Assembly (NCBI GenBank): GCA_020638695.1
Contig: JACKIB010000006.1
Coordinates: 186,001-250,000, forward strand
DNA: 64,000 nucleotides
Direction: 5' to 3'
From: Planctomycetota bacterium
GTDB taxonomy: Bacteria; Planctomycetota; UBA1135; UBA2386
The notes under the pieces are model-generated. The model was not told where the DNA came from. It saw only the letters and a list, made by a program, of their open reading frames with translations, and did not search any database. Made by a program: the position numbers and the translations under genes. Shown here piece after piece: positions 15,369 through 24,831 of this stretch; the first letter of the stretch is position 1; every line of letters starts with the position of its first letter.

Positions 15369-17315
15369 TCACAGCTTCCACCAGGCAGCGAACCGCCGGT
15401 CGAGTTCGATCCACAGCGGAAGCGTGTTGGCGTGGGTGGGGTGGAAGTCTGACGGTTGGCCGGAGAACTGCGGACGCGTGTCGGCTTCGACCAGCACCGG
15501 AAAGCGGTTGTCGAGGTCGAGTGCCGAAGCGACCCGCAGCGGCAGTGCGACCGGCAGACCCGGCGCCGCGGGCGCGACGAGCAACGCGCCGAGCGGAATC
15601 ACGCCGACCGCCGCGCCGGATGGGGCAGCGTCCGCCACCATGGCGCTGGTGTAGCCGCCAGCGCTGAACACCGTGACGCGGTACACCGCCGCGCGGGGGC
15701 CCTCGACCAGGATTGCCGGTCCGGCCGCGGGGTCGTTGTCGCGCTCCTTGAAACGCCGCACCATGCCGTCCAGCACTTCCAGGGTCAGCCGCGGCGGACC
15801 GCGGTAGCTGCACCGAAGCGGCTGTGGGGCATCGTTGGACGGAACCGGTTTCGCCCCCTCGGAGCATGCCCACGTCACACCGAACGGCACTGGCCGCGCG
15901 GCGCCGTACGGCAGTCGAACCGCGGCCGCGTGCTGGCTCATCGGCCGCAAGGCGAACAACCGCGCCGGATGGTCGGTGAATGGCGTGGCGAGCAACCGGT
16001 CCACGCCTTGGTCGAATGCGAGGGCGGTGGCGAACTCGTTCTCGCGCGGCAGACCTGCGGCGAAACACAGCGGCGCAGCGGAGGAACGCGCGGCAGCCAG
16101 CAGGTCCGCGTGGATGCGGGCGCACGACGTCCAGGTCGCGCGGTAGTCGCTGCGCAGCTCGAGCCACGGCAGCGCGAAGCACAACAGCGCGGGAATCGCG
16201 GTGCGCCATCCTCCGGCGGCGAGCAGCACCGCGAGGGGTGCCATCGGCAGGTAGAAGTTGCGCAGGGTCTTCGGGTTGCTGACGTCGCCCCACAGCTGGA
16301 TCACCGGGATCGAGCAGCCGAGGAACAGCACTGCGAGTGCGACCGTCGCGCCGACGCGACCACGCTTCCACATCGCGACCAACGCGGCGGCGGCGGGCAG
16401 GATGCTCAGCCACGCGACCCATCCGGGCAGTGCGACGCCGTGCGCAGCGGCCAGGCGCGAACCACCTTGGAGCATCGGCGCCAACAGCTGGCAGGTGCGC
16501 CACCCGAGGCCGCTCAGAGCCGCGCCCGGGTCGATCGTTCCTTCGTAGCCACCGGCACCCACGGCCCACCAACGCAGCGCGGCGTAGCCGGCGAGCACCA
16601 ACAGGAATGGCCACACGCCGCGCAGTGCCGCGACCAGCCTCCGCCCGCGCGGTGCGGCCGCCGCACACAGGACCACGGCGATTCCCGGAACGACTACCGA
16701 GAGTTCCTTGCTGGCCAGCGCCAGGGCGAAGCAGACCAGCGAGGCGCCACGCCGACGGCGTCCGTCCTGCGACCACTGCAGCAGGCACAACGCCGAGAGC
16801 ATGATCCACAGCGTGGTGTGGCAGTCGACGCGTCCGACAGCCCACCACACCGAACTGGCGTGGCAGGGCGCAAGCCCCCACACCAGTCCGCTGGCCCACC
16901 CGACGGTGCCGCCGAGCAAGCGCGCGGTGATCGCGGCGAGGCACAGCGCGCTGAGTGCATGGGCGATCACGTTGCTCAGGTGCGCGACCAGTGGCGCGGC
17001 GTTCCCGGCCAACCCGTCGCAGGCAAAGCTCGACGTGATCAGCGGCCGGTAGAACTGCACCAGCGCCGGAATGCCGTACTGCGCGCCGATGAAGTCGTGC
17101 AGCACGTTCCGCCAGCTCTGCACGTGGTGCACCGCGATGAAGTCGTCGCTCTGCCAGTAGCTCCCGGTCGGCCACCACGCGGCGACCAGCAGGACAGGCA
17201 GCAGCCACGGCAGGCGAAGGGTGCCGCAGCGCGGCGCAGCCCTGCCGTCGGGGCCGGTCAGAGCAGCACTCCCAGGAGCTCCATCTGCATCACCATCTTG
17301 CCGTCGAGGAAGCAC
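15369..17315 (-). CDS. Polytopic membrane protein, glycosyltransferase-like
   Basis: A membrane protein of about 630-650 residues with some ten hydrophobic segments (LPWLLPVLLVAAWW, LSALCLAAITARLLGG, LVWGLAPCHASSVWW, WIMLSALCLLQW, IAVVLCAAAA and more) and a hydrophilic C-terminal third. The first outside loop has SYWQSDDFIAVHH, and the pattern resembles GT-C type mannosyltransferase or TMTC-like proteins, which use lipid-linked sugars; I see no decisive motif. The start is uncertain: GTG at 17315 overlaps the fabZ-like gene by 58 bases, while a CTG at 17261 overlaps its TGA as CTGA. The gene ends 4 bp from the convergent phhB gene. Confidence 0.65.
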   Translation of the reverse strand: MLPRRQDGDADGAPGSAALTGPDGRAAPRCGTLRLPWLLPVLLVAAWWPTGSYWQSDDFIAVHHVQSWRNVLHDFIGAQYGIPALVQFYRPLITSSFACDGLAGNAAPLVAHLSNVIAHALSALCLAAITARLLGGTVGWASGLVWGLAPCHASSVWWAVGRVDCHTTLWIMLSALCLLQWSQDGRRRRGASLVCFALALASKELSVVVPGIAVVLCAAAAPRGRRLVAALRGVWPFLLVLAGYAALRWWAVGAGGYEGTIDPGAALSGLGWRTCQLLAPMLQGGSRLAAAHGVALPGWVAWLSILPAAAALVAMWKRGRVGATVALAVLFLGCSIPVIQLWGDVSNPKTLRNFYLPMAPLAVLLAAGGWRTAIPALLCFALPWLELRSDYRATWTSCARIHADLLAAARSSAAPLCFAAGLPRENEFATALAFDQGVDRLLATPFTDHPARLFALRPMSQHAAAVRLPYGAARPVPFGVTWACSEGAKPVPSNDAPQPLRCSYRGPPRLTLEVLDGMVRRFKERDNDPAAGPAILVEGPRAAVYRVTVFSAGGYTSAMVADAAPSGAAVGVIPLGALLVAPAAPGLPVALPLRVASALDLDNRFPVLVEADTRPQFSGQPSDFHPTHANTLPLWIELDRRFAAWWKL

Positions 17316-17737
17316 TGTGCGGGGTACTTCGCCAACCGGTTGCCGCTCTGCGTGCCGACCTCGGACACGAAGTGGACCCGGCACGGCGGAGTGACCTGGC
17401 CGCGGAATCGCACTCGATCGAGACCGCCGAGGCCGATGAAGCGATTCGCGTCCCAACCCTCGTGCTTCTTCATCAGGATGGTGCTCGCCTGCGCACAACC
17501 TTCGACCATGAGGACGCCGGGCATGATCGGCCGGCCCGGGATGTGGCCACGCGCCCACCACGGGTCTTCGTCCCAGTCCTTGTATGCGACCAGAATGCCG
17601 CGCTGCAGGTCGAGGTGGCACACCCCGTCGATCAGGCGGAACTCGTGGGCATGCGGCACCATGGCGCGGATCTCCGCGTCGGTCATCACATCCGACGAGA
17701 GGTCGAGAGAGGCGAGGTCGACGATCTCACGCGACAT
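17258..17737 (-). CDS. FabZ-like 3-hydroxyacyl-ACP dehydratase (hotdog fold)
   Basis: A 159-residue hotdog-fold protein. The FabZ active-site signature is clear: PHAHEFRLIDGV supplies the His-containing loop and GHIPGRPIMPGVLMVEGCAQAS the catalytic Glu helix. FabZ removes water from 3-hydroxyacyl-ACP in fatty acid elongation. The His segment is not the standard HHFP, and planctomycetes carry several FabZ-like paralogues, so a specialised role in lipid or polysaccharide acylation is possible. It is the first gene of a likely two-gene unit with the membrane protein at 15369-17315. Confidence 0.8.
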   Translation of the reverse strand: MSREIVDLASLDLSSDVMTDAEIRAMVPHAHEFRLIDGVCHLDLQRGILVAYKDWDEDPWWARGHIPGRPIMPGVLMVEGCAQASTILMKKHEGWDANRFIGLGGLDRVRFRGQVTPPCRVHFVSEVGTQSGNRLAKYPAQCFLDGKMVMQMELLGVLL

Positions 17738-17831
17738 GGGATCAGCCTACGGTCTGCCGCCGGCTCGCGGAAGCCGAATCGACGAGCGGGTGGGCGCGAC
17801 GGCTCGCGACGACGGCCGCGGACCGCGTCGG

Positions 17832-18947
17832 TCAGCGCGGCATCTCGATCTTCACCACTTGCTCTTGCAGACCGTCGTCCGGCTTGACCTCGAAGCGCAC
17901 GTCGCGCCGCCCGTGGCCTGCGCTGCCGACGCTGATCTGGTACTTGCCGTACGGCATGTTCTTGAGCACGTAGCGGCCGTCCCGGTCGGTCTTGCCGGTG
18001 AACTCGAAGTAGCGCTTGATCTCCAGCTGCCAGGCCTTGAGCTCGGCGTTCTCGACTACTCCGCCCCAGCGGCCCGACACTTCGATGGTGACGTGCTTGC
18101 CGTCGGGGACCTCGATGGTCACCGCCTGGGTGTCGGGCCTGCCGTCGGCCGCGACGGTCGTGACCCCGCGGACCAATACGCGCTTGGCCGGCGCCATCGG
18201 TTGGGTGGTGTCCCCGACGAGGACCTCGTACTCGCCCTGCAGCACGTTCTCGAACAGGACGCGGCCGTCGCCGCCCGTCCGTCCGAGCAGCGTCTTGCGC
18301 GCCCCGAGCGCGGCCCCGACCGGACGCATGTAGACGTCCAAGCCGCCGCGCGGGGAGCGGCGCTGATCGAGCAGCGCAACGGCGAAGTAGGACCCCGGTG
18401 TGAGCACCAGGTGCACCTCCCCGTCGCGGCCGTGCGGATGCGCGGCGTCGATGTAGGTCAGCGCGGACGAGCCGTTCATCCCGTCGGCGATCACGAACAC
18501 GCGGTACGGGTGGGTGGAGAACGGGATGTCGTCGATGTCGAAGAACGGCGTGCCGGCGGAGAGGTCGACCGGGAACGTCGCCTTGCGCAGGAACGGCGGG
18601 GGGTCGCTCGGCTTGCGCGCGGCGCGGTTGACCTCCTCTTCGACCACGATCGTGTAGCGGTAGAAATCGCGCAGCAGGCGGGTGCTGACCCCGATCCGCC
18701 CGGAGATCATCCCGTGACCGCTCCCCGGCGACGGCACGTGGCGTGTCACCTGGAGCGGCTCGGCGACGCGGGCCGAGGGCAACTCCGTGCCTTGGATTCG
18801 TGGTTCGGACGCGGGCGCCGGGGCAGGCTGGGAGCCGACGTCTCCCGAGGGCTTGGCCTCGACCTGATGACCGAAGGCAACCAGGCCGATGGTGGTGATC
18901 AGTGCCGAGGCACCGATGGCAAGGAGGATTTTCGCAGCTGGGGTCAC
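17832..18947 (-). CDS. Membrane-anchored protein with carboxypeptidase-regulatory-like domains
   Basis: About 371 residues: an N-terminal signal anchor (AAKILLAIGASALITTIGLVAFG), a Pro/Ala-rich linker (GSQPAPAPASEPRIQG), then beta-sandwich repeats. GRTGGDGRVLFENVLQGEYEVLV and GKTDRDGRYVLKNMPYGKYQISV match carboxypeptidase-regulatory-like (Cna_B-type) domains used in envelope proteins. The GTG at 18947 is preferred: the frame extends to 19073, but that extension is Arg-rich, and a TACTAT -10-like box lies at 18985-18990 on the minus strand. Function unknown; extracytoplasmic location is inferred from the anchor. Confidence 0.65.
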   Translation of the reverse strand: MTPAAKILLAIGASALITTIGLVAFGHQVEAKPSGDVGSQPAPAPASEPRIQGTELPSARVAEPLQVTRHVPSPGSGHGMISGRIGVSTRLLRDFYRYTIVVEEEVNRAARKPSDPPPFLRKATFPVDLSAGTPFFDIDDIPFSTHPYRVFVIADGMNGSSALTYIDAAHPHGRDGEVHLVLTPGSYFAVALLDQRRSPRGGLDVYMRPVGAALGARKTLLGRTGGDGRVLFENVLQGEYEVLVGDTTQPMAPAKRVLVRGVTTVAADGRPDTQAVTIEVPDGKHVTIEVSGRWGGVVENAELKAWQLEIKRYFEFTGKTDRDGRYVLKNMPYGKYQISVGSAGHGRRDVRFEVKPDDGLQEQVVKIEMPR

Positions 18948-19124
18948 GCGTGCGGGGGAGCGGGTCTGGGGAGACTTCCTCTCTATAGTACTCGCAAATC
19001 CACGGATAACGGCGACTGGCGGCCGCAGCACGGGGCTCCGTTGTCCCGGTACCCGCCGGTCTTCCGAAACCACGATGCCAGCCGGAGTCGCGCCAGTCGA
19101 GCTCTGCTGACGTACCCCACAACC

Positions 19125-20723
19125 ATGCGAATCCTCCCCCTGGTGCTGTCAGGCTGCGCCAGCCTGTGCGCGCAGTCCCCCCGCGATCTCAGCGCCTGCG
19201 TGCCGCCCGACACCCTGGTGCTCGTCGACGCCTGCGATGGTGGGGCCCTCGCCAGGGGGGTGCTGAAGCTGCTGCAACCGTTGCGCCGCGCGATGCCGCC
19301 CGAATTGCGGGTGGCGCTCGGGAGCTTGCCCTTGGCGACCAAGGCGTTCACCGGGCACACGCTGGACGACCTTTTGGAAGTGATGCTGCCGTCCCAGGTC
19401 GCGCTGGCGGTGCTGCCCGGGGCGCGCCGGCCGCGGATCGGACTTCTGGCCCGCGTCGAGGAGGGAGACGAAGTGCGGCGCGTGCTCGCACGTCTCGGTG
19501 CAGCCGGCAAGGCGAAGTTCGACCTGAGCGATGGCATTCTCACGCTGGCCTCGTCCGACGCCGCGCTCGCGCACCTGATCGCGCACCGCCGCAGCGGCCG
19601 ACGTTCGCTGCTCGGCGACACGGCGTATCGCTCGGCGCGCCCGGCGTTGGAGCCCGGCCGCACGGTGCGGGTCTACGCCAACCTGTCCGGCCTCCGCGCG
19701 CTGGCCCGCGGCAAGACACTGTGGGAACGACTCGACCCCGGTGGGCGGGTCCTGGTCGGGCCGGTCCTGCGGGTTGCCGACCGGGCCACGCGGCTGCACG
19801 CGTCGCTGCGGATTGGCGCCGGCGGTGTCGACCTGCGCTGCACGTTCGACTCCGGGCTCGAAGGGGACAGCGTCGCGCGCTTGCGGGCCTGCGGCGCCGA
19901 ACCGCGGCTATTGCCTGCGGCTCCGGAGGGCACGATCGCGCGGGTCGCCTTGGATCGTGACTTCGGCCTGCTGCTGACCGAGCCGGATGCCTGGCTCGGC
20001 GAGGACGGAGCCCTCGGCGTGAAGCAGCTGCGATCGTTCGCCGGGCTGCTGCTGGGCGGGGCATCACTGACTGGTGACTTGCTGCCGCGACTCCGACAGC
20101 CTGCGGATCTGTTGGTGACCGCGAACTCGCCGAGCGAGGACGACGAGCTGCCGCGGATCGTGTTGCCGGCGTTCACCCTGGTGTTCGCGGTCGACGGTGA
20201 GGCACGGGTGCGACGGCAGCTCGAGCAGGCGATGGCGATGCTGGTCACCGTGTCCAATCCGAAGCGGATCCGCGAGCGCCAAGTGCCGTGGATGGTGCGG
20301 GACGGGCGGCTCGCGGGGTACGCATTCCGTTCGCTTCGCCTGGAGGAGTTCCGCGGGGTGGGGGCGCCGCCGCTCGCCCACGGTCTGTCGCCGACGCTGT
20401 TGTTTGCACACGGCCACGGCATCGTGTCGTCGACGATCGATGGCGCGGTCCGGGCAGCGCAGGCACTCGCCGGTGGCAAGCCGGAGAAGGTGGTCGGAGA
20501 CGTGCTGCGATTGCAGGGGGCGGCGCTGGCGAAGCTGCTCCGCGCCAACTTCGACCCCTTGGTCACCCAGCGGACCCTCGCAGAAGGCGAATCGCGTCCC
20601 GTCGCGGCGGCATGGTTGCGCGGGGTGTTGGCGGTGGTAGAGGCGCTCGACCTCGAGGTCGCCGTCGAACCCGCGGCGCGTTCGACGGTGTTGCGCATCG
20701 CGGTTCGGAGGTCGGCGCGGTGA
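19125..20723 (+). CDS. Secreted protein of DUF3352-like type
   Basis: A 532-residue protein with a short signal peptide (MRILPLVLSGCASLCAQ). The body alternates 'PPDTLVLVDACDGGALARGVL', 'LASSDAALAHLIAHRRSG', 'VALDRDFGLLL' and 'LLFAHGHGIVSSTIDGAVRAAQAL', typical of planctomycete DUF3352-like proteins; no enzyme motif is evident. The ATG at 19125 gives the signal peptide; the same frame stays open for 3.7 kb upstream only because it is antisense to other genes. Its TGA overlaps the GTG of the DUF1800 gene (GTGA), making a three-gene coupled unit 19125-23274. Function unknown. Confidence 0.7.
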   Translation: MRILPLVLSGCASLCAQSPRDLSACVPPDTLVLVDACDGGALARGVLKLLQPLRRAMPPELRVALGSLPLATKAFTGHTLDDLLEVMLPSQVALAVLPGARRPRIGLLARVEEGDEVRRVLARLGAAGKAKFDLSDGILTLASSDAALAHLIAHRRSGRRSLLGDTAYRSARPALEPGRTVRVYANLSGLRALARGKTLWERLDPGGRVLVGPVLRVADRATRLHASLRIGAGGVDLRCTFDSGLEGDSVARLRACGAEPRLLPAAPEGTIARVALDRDFGLLLTEPDAWLGEDGALGVKQLRSFAGLLLGGASLTGDLLPRLRQPADLLVTANSPSEDDELPRIVLPAFTLVFAVDGEARVRRQLEQAMAMLVTVSNPKRIRERQVPWMVRDGRLAGYAFRSLRLEEFRGVGAPPLAHGLSPTLLFAHGHGIVSSTIDGAVRAAQALAGGKPEKVVGDVLRLQGAALAKLLRANFDPLVTQRTLAEGESRPVAAAWLRGVLAVVEALDLEVAVEPAARSTVLRIAVRRSAR

Positions 20724-22021
20724 ATCGGGCACGCGAGCTGCTTGCGCCGTGGCAGCCCAGCGTGCGCGAGCCGTTCGACTTGGCACGCGCCGGGCACCTG
20801 CTGCGCCGCGGCGCGTTCGGGGGCTCGCTGGCGCTGCGCCGTTCGCTCGTCGCACGCGGTGTCGATGCAGCGCTCGACGAGCTGTTCGATCCCTCGAGCG
20901 ACCCGCAGCTCGACGCGGGATTCACCGATGTGGTGGCGTTCGACGACATCGAGCGGGTACGTGCGTACTGGGTGTGGCGGATGGTGCAGGGGCCGCCGCG
21001 GATCCGCGCACGGATGACATTGTTCTGGCACGACCACTTTGCCACCAGCAACGTGAAAGTTCGCAGCGCACGCTTGATGGCGCGGCAGCTGCAGTTGTTC
21101 GAACGCGCGGGGCTCGGCAAGTTCGACGCGCTGCTGCTCGAAGTCAGTCGCGACCCGGCGATGGTCCGTTGGCTCGACAGCGAGAGCAACGTGCGCGGTC
21201 GAGCCAACGAGAACTACGCCCGCGAGCTGTTCGAGCTGTTCACCCTGGGGGTCGGCCAGTACTCCGAACAGGACGTCAAGGAGGCGGCGCGGGCATTCAC
21301 CGGCTGGCACCTGCGCGGCGAGTCGTTCGCATTCCGCCAACGCTTCCACGACGGGGCGGCCAAACGCGTACTCGGTCGTCGCGGGGCGCTCGGCGGGGAA
21401 GATGTCGTTGCGCTGGCGGCTGCCCACCCGGCTTCGGCGCGGTTCGTGGCGCGCAAGCTGCTGGCGTTCTTCGTCCATCCTCGACCCACCACCGCGGAGG
21501 TCGATGCGCTCGCCGCGGCGTACCGCGACGCCGGTCGTGATCTCGGCGCGACCCTGCGCGTGTTGCTGCGCAGTCGGCTGTTCTTCAGCCCGCGGGCTTG
21601 GCGAAGCCGGATCAAGAGCCCGGTGGACTTCGTGGTCGGGATGGTCCGTTGTCTGGGGGGTCGCGCGGCACCGCTGCGGCTGACGCGCGCGATCGCGGAC
21701 ATGGGTCAGGTGCTGCTGGAGCCGCCCAATGTCGCGGGATGGCCCGGCGAACGCGCGTGGATGACCTCCGCCACTTGGTTGGCGCGGACCAACTTCGCCG
21801 GGCGGCTGTTCACCGCCGCATACAAGACCCATCCCGCCGCCGCGACGGTTCTCGAGCGACCCCGCCCCGCGCAGCGCGCCGACTTGGCGATCGAGCTGCT
21901 GCTCGACGGAGTGATCGACGACACGGCGCGGCAGGCGATCCATCGGTTGGCCGAGACCGGGGTGCCGCCCGCGGACCTGTTGCATGCCGTGCAATGCCTG
22001 CCGGAGGGACATCTCCTATGA
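20720..22021 (+). CDS. DUF1800 family protein
   Basis: A 433-residue DUF1800 protein, a family expanded in Planctomycetota and some Bacteroidota and nearly always next to DUF1501, as here. Diagnostic blocks: FDLARAGHLLRRGAFGG, MTLFWHDHFATSNVKV, RANENYARELFELFTLGVG, DVKEAARAFTGWHL, and LEPPNVAGWPGERAWM. The role is uncharacterised; export or handling of the partner DUF1501 protein is often inferred. It starts at the GTG overlapping the previous stop and ends overlapping the DUF1501 ATG (ATGA). Confidence 0.92.
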   Translation: MNRARELLAPWQPSVREPFDLARAGHLLRRGAFGGSLALRRSLVARGVDAALDELFDPSSDPQLDAGFTDVVAFDDIERVRAYWVWRMVQGPPRIRARMTLFWHDHFATSNVKVRSARLMARQLQLFERAGLGKFDALLLEVSRDPAMVRWLDSESNVRGRANENYARELFELFTLGVGQYSEQDVKEAARAFTGWHLRGESFAFRQRFHDGAAKRVLGRRGALGGEDVVALAAAHPASARFVARKLLAFFVHPRPTTAEVDALAAAYRDAGRDLGATLRVLLRSRLFFSPRAWRSRIKSPVDFVVGMVRCLGGRAAPLRLTRAIADMGQVLLEPPNVAGWPGERAWMTSATWLARTNFAGRLFTAAYKTHPAAATVLERPRPAQRADLAIELLLDGVIDDTARQAIHRLAETGVPPADLLHAVQCLPEGHLL

Positions 22022-23274
22022 CACATCCGCACGATGACGAACGTCGCGGCGTTTCCCGTCGCGAAGTGCTTCGGTCGGTCGCCGCCGCACCGTTGCTCGG
22101 CGCCGCCGGTTCGATGCGCTGGTTGCCGCACGGGGACTCTCGGTGCTTGGTCGTGCTGGAGCTCGACGGCGGTAACGACGGCCTCAACACCATTCTGCCG
22201 CTCGAAGATCCGGCGTGGGCCAGGGCTCGTCCGCAGCTGGCCGGCGTGCGTCGGGGTGCGCATCGCCTGGCCGGTGGCTTCGGCCTGCACCCGGCGATGT
22301 CCGGCCTGCACGGGTTGATGCGCGACGGTCTCGCGGCGGTGGTGCACGGCGTCGGGTTCGCCGGCAGTTCGCGTTCGCACTTCCACAACCGCGACGTGTG
22401 GCACACCGCCGACCCGTCGTTTCGGGAGTTGCGCGCCGACAGCACCGGCTGGCTCGGGCGCGCGGCGGACCTATTGGCGACCGGTGGCGCCGCGGTGCCC
22501 GGGCTGTCGGTCGGCAGCCTGAGCGTGCCGCTGGTCCTCAAGGCCAAGGAGGTGGTAGTGCCTGGGCTGCGCCGAATCGAGGACTACCGAGTGTTGGTGT
22601 CGCCGGGACCCGACGCGGCGCGGCGGCGCGAACAGCTGATCGCCCTCGCCACCGGCGAGGGCGAGGGGCGAAAGGGATCGGACGGGTTGCGCAGCTTTCT
22701 GTGCGGGGTCGCACGGACGGCGGCGGACAGCTCGGAGGCGTTGCACACCGCACTCGCTCGCTACCGGCCGAAGGCGCGCTACCCGGCAACCGCACTGGGT
22801 CGGAAGCTGCAGTTGCTCGCCCGGATCGTGATCTGCGGGTTCGGGACGCGGTTGTTCCACGTCAACTTCTCCGGCTTCGACACCCATGCCGGCCAGCTCG
22901 CGACGCACGAAGCTCTGTTGCGGCAGTTGTCCGAGGCGGTGACCGCGCTGGTTCGCGACCTCGTCGCCCACCGGATGGCGGACCGGGTGCTGGGGATGGT
23001 GCCGTCCGAGTTCGGTCGCCGCGTCGCCGAGAACCGCAGCGGGGGAACGGACCACGGCGATGCCGGCCCGGTGCTGTGGTTCGGCGGAGCACTGCGCCCC
23101 GGATTGCACGGCGCGCACCCGAGCCTGACGTCGCTGCGCGACGGGGACTTGGTGCCGACGACCGACTTCCGCGGGCTGTACGGTGCCGCACTCGGGTTTC
23201 TCGGGCTCGACGCCAAGCCGGTGCTCGGCGACGAGTTCCTGCTGGCGCCGGGGGTCAACCCGGTCCGCGCCTGA
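22018..23274 (+). CDS. DUF1501 family protein, Tat-type export signal
   Basis: A 418-residue DUF1501 protein, distantly related to alkaline-phosphatase-fold sulfatases. It has a twin-arginine-like leader (RRGVSRREVLRSVAAAPLLGAAG), the typical VVLELDGGNDGLNTILPL motif, HFHNRDVWHTA, FDTHAGQLATHEALL, VPSEFGRRVAEN and GTDHGDAGPVLWFGG. The Asp/His-rich motifs suggest metal binding, but activity is unproven. Coupled to the DUF1800 gene by ATGA. A hairpin follows immediately. Confidence 0.92.
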   Translation: MTHPHDDERRGVSRREVLRSVAAAPLLGAAGSMRWLPHGDSRCLVVLELDGGNDGLNTILPLEDPAWARARPQLAGVRRGAHRLAGGFGLHPAMSGLHGLMRDGLAAVVHGVGFAGSSRSHFHNRDVWHTADPSFRELRADSTGWLGRAADLLATGGAAVPGLSVGSLSVPLVLKAKEVVVPGLRRIEDYRVLVSPGPDAARRREQLIALATGEGEGRKGSDGLRSFLCGVARTAADSSEALHTALARYRPKARYPATALGRKLQLLARIVICGFGTRLFHVNFSGFDTHAGQLATHEALLRQLSEAVTALVRDLVAHRMADRVLGMVPSEFGRRVAENRSGGTDHGDAGPVLWFGGALRPGLHGAHPSLTSLRDGDLVPTTDFRGLYGAALGFLGLDAKPVLGDEFLLAPGVNPVRA

Positions 23275-23279
23275 CCCGA

Positions 23280-23319
23280 GGGTCCGGCGCGCGCCTTCAA
23301 GTCTGCAGCGCGCGGACCC
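23280..23319. terminator. Shared hairpin between convergent genes
   Basis: GGGTCCG... (from 23280) pairs with CGCGCGGACCC (23309-23319), filling the 51-bp gap between the DUF1501 stop and the convergent gene at 23326. A bidirectional terminator is inferred. Confidence 0.45.
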
Positions 23320-23325
23320 CGTGCG

Positions 23326-24516
23326 CTACAGGTAGCGCATCACCGGGTTCGCGTAGTAGTACGGGTACGGGCCGATCGGTGTAGAGCTGCCGGGATACAG
23401 GATGGTCGCCGAGCGGCGCACTTCGCCGTTTGGCGGCGGACTCGGCAACGTGGTCTCGCTGGCCTGGGACAGGTTGAGGCGCCCCGCAACGGAGTCGGTC
23501 CACGCAGCCTGGGCGATCACCTTGAAGCCGCTGAACGCTGCCAGCCACGGCCACACCGCGTAGCGGTATCCGCTGTAGGCGTTGCTCTGTGCGCTGAGCG
23601 GCGGAGTCATGAGGAATTGCAGCAGCATCGGTCCGCTGATGTGCAGTCGGTTGCAGCCGGTGCCGATGTCGACGCCGGTCTGGTTGGTGCTGAAGCCCCA
23701 GGCGTGCACGACCGGCGCGTTCGGTGCGGTGTAGTAGGAGACGCTGTACATCACCAACTTGTCGCGCCAGTCGACGTTGCTGTACCACGGCCCGTAGTAG
23801 TACGAGTACAAATAGGTGTATGCCCCGGTGGTGGTGGTGGAGTGGGCGCTGTCGTTGCAGCGGAACGTCACACCCGCCGAGTTGTTGTTGAGGCGCGTCG
23901 ACGGGATGTAGACCTGCGACCCCGAGAGCGACGAGGTCGGGGTGTAGCTGGCGTAGCCGTCGTGGTAGTAGTAGTACGACGAGGTGCTGCCCCAGGTGAG
24001 GTTGTTGGCGAGCGTCCCGTTCTTGAAGTCGAACTCCATCAGCACGTCCTTCTGCCCGAGGGTCAGCCAGTTGCTGGAGAACGGGAAGCGGTAGTGTCCG
24101 CCGGTACCACCGAACACCGCCGGCTGGGTCAACGGGTTGCCGGTGAACGTCGGCCAGGTCACGGACGCCGAGAACACGGTCGTCTGGGTGGACTTCCGGT
24201 TGGCGGCGAGGTTGTTGGTGAAGGTCGCGTAGTCGCCGTCACACATCTTGAGGGTGACGTTGGCCCAGGTGCGCCCCATCGCGGTGCTGGTCGTGTGACT
24301 GCGGTAGTCGAGACGAGTGGCGATCTCGCTGATCGACTTCACCTGACCGCGGATCTCGCCGTCGACCATCTGGTAGGTGCAGGTGTTGTAGCGGCCGAAG
24401 TAGTAGCCGTAGAGCGGACCCTCGGTCGACTGCAGGTAGGCCGGCGAATAGAGGGTTTGGGCGGAGAGGCCGCCGCACAGCAACGTGGCTGCGAAGAAGA
24501 GGGTGCGTGGGTTCAT
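23326..24516 (-). CDS. Tyr-rich secreted protein, tandem paralogue 1
   Basis: A 396-residue protein: signal peptide MNPRTLFFAATLLCGGLSAQ, then a mature domain rich in Tyr, Ser, Thr and Asn. Marker segments are LYGYYFGRYNTCTYQMVDGE, WLTLGQKDVLMEFDFKNG, STSSYYYYHDGYASY, GTGCNRLHISGPMLLQFLM and a C-terminal IGPYPYYYANPVMRYL. Cys are few and could pair. The ATG at 24516 is chosen for the signal peptide; the frame runs on to 24642 without need. The gene at 24832-26019 is nearly identical in long blocks, and the partial gene at 3-809 is a distant relative. No known domain; surface or matrix role is only inferred. Confidence 0.7.
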   Translation of the reverse strand: MNPRTLFFAATLLCGGLSAQTLYSPAYLQSTEGPLYGYYFGRYNTCTYQMVDGEIRGQVKSISEIATRLDYRSHTTSTAMGRTWANVTLKMCDGDYATFTNNLAANRKSTQTTVFSASVTWPTFTGNPLTQPAVFGGTGGHYRFPFSSNWLTLGQKDVLMEFDFKNGTLANNLTWGSTSSYYYYHDGYASYTPTSSLSGSQVYIPSTRLNNNSAGVTFRCNDSAHSTTTTGAYTYLYSYYYGPWYSNVDWRDKLVMYSVSYYTAPNAPVVHAWGFSTNQTGVDIGTGCNRLHISGPMLLQFLMTPPLSAQSNAYSGYRYAVWPWLAAFSGFKVIAQAAWTDSVAGRLNLSQASETTLPSPPPNGEVRRSATILYPGSSTPIGPYPYYYANPVMRYL

Positions 24517-24831
24517 GGCGTGGTAGACGGATGCCTGGCTCGCCAGCCCCCGGACTCGACTGCACGTGTCCCCCGAGGGCTGGCTCGCCCCAGAGCGTAG
24601 CGCGCCCGCGGAACTCGGGGGGTTCCAGCCCGCAGTTCTCACCAGTCGACGGCTGCATCGCCCAAGTTGGCTGCACCTGCGGGCGACGGATCTTCGAGAG
24701 CGGCTCCGGTGGGCACGGACCCACGGGCGCTTGCGGGCCCTCGCTCACCGCATGGTGTGAGAATGCGGGCGAGGGGTGCTCACGAATACGCTCCTGCGCG
24801 ACCGCCCTTTAGCGCCGCGCGCCGGCCGTGC
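24517..24831. other. 315-bp spacer between the tandem paralogues
   Basis: Holds the 5' leader of paralogue 1. I see only small GC hairpins and no convincing promoter, RNA gene or mobile element. Unlike the flanking coding regions it does not resemble the region upstream of paralogue 2. Confidence 0.4.

Noticed and set aside
15456..19124. 1,755-codon plus-strand frame continuing upstream of the DUF3352-like gene
   Set aside because: It is antisense to the membrane protein, FabZ-like and regulatory-domain genes, has low-complexity composition, and the signal peptide starts at 19125.
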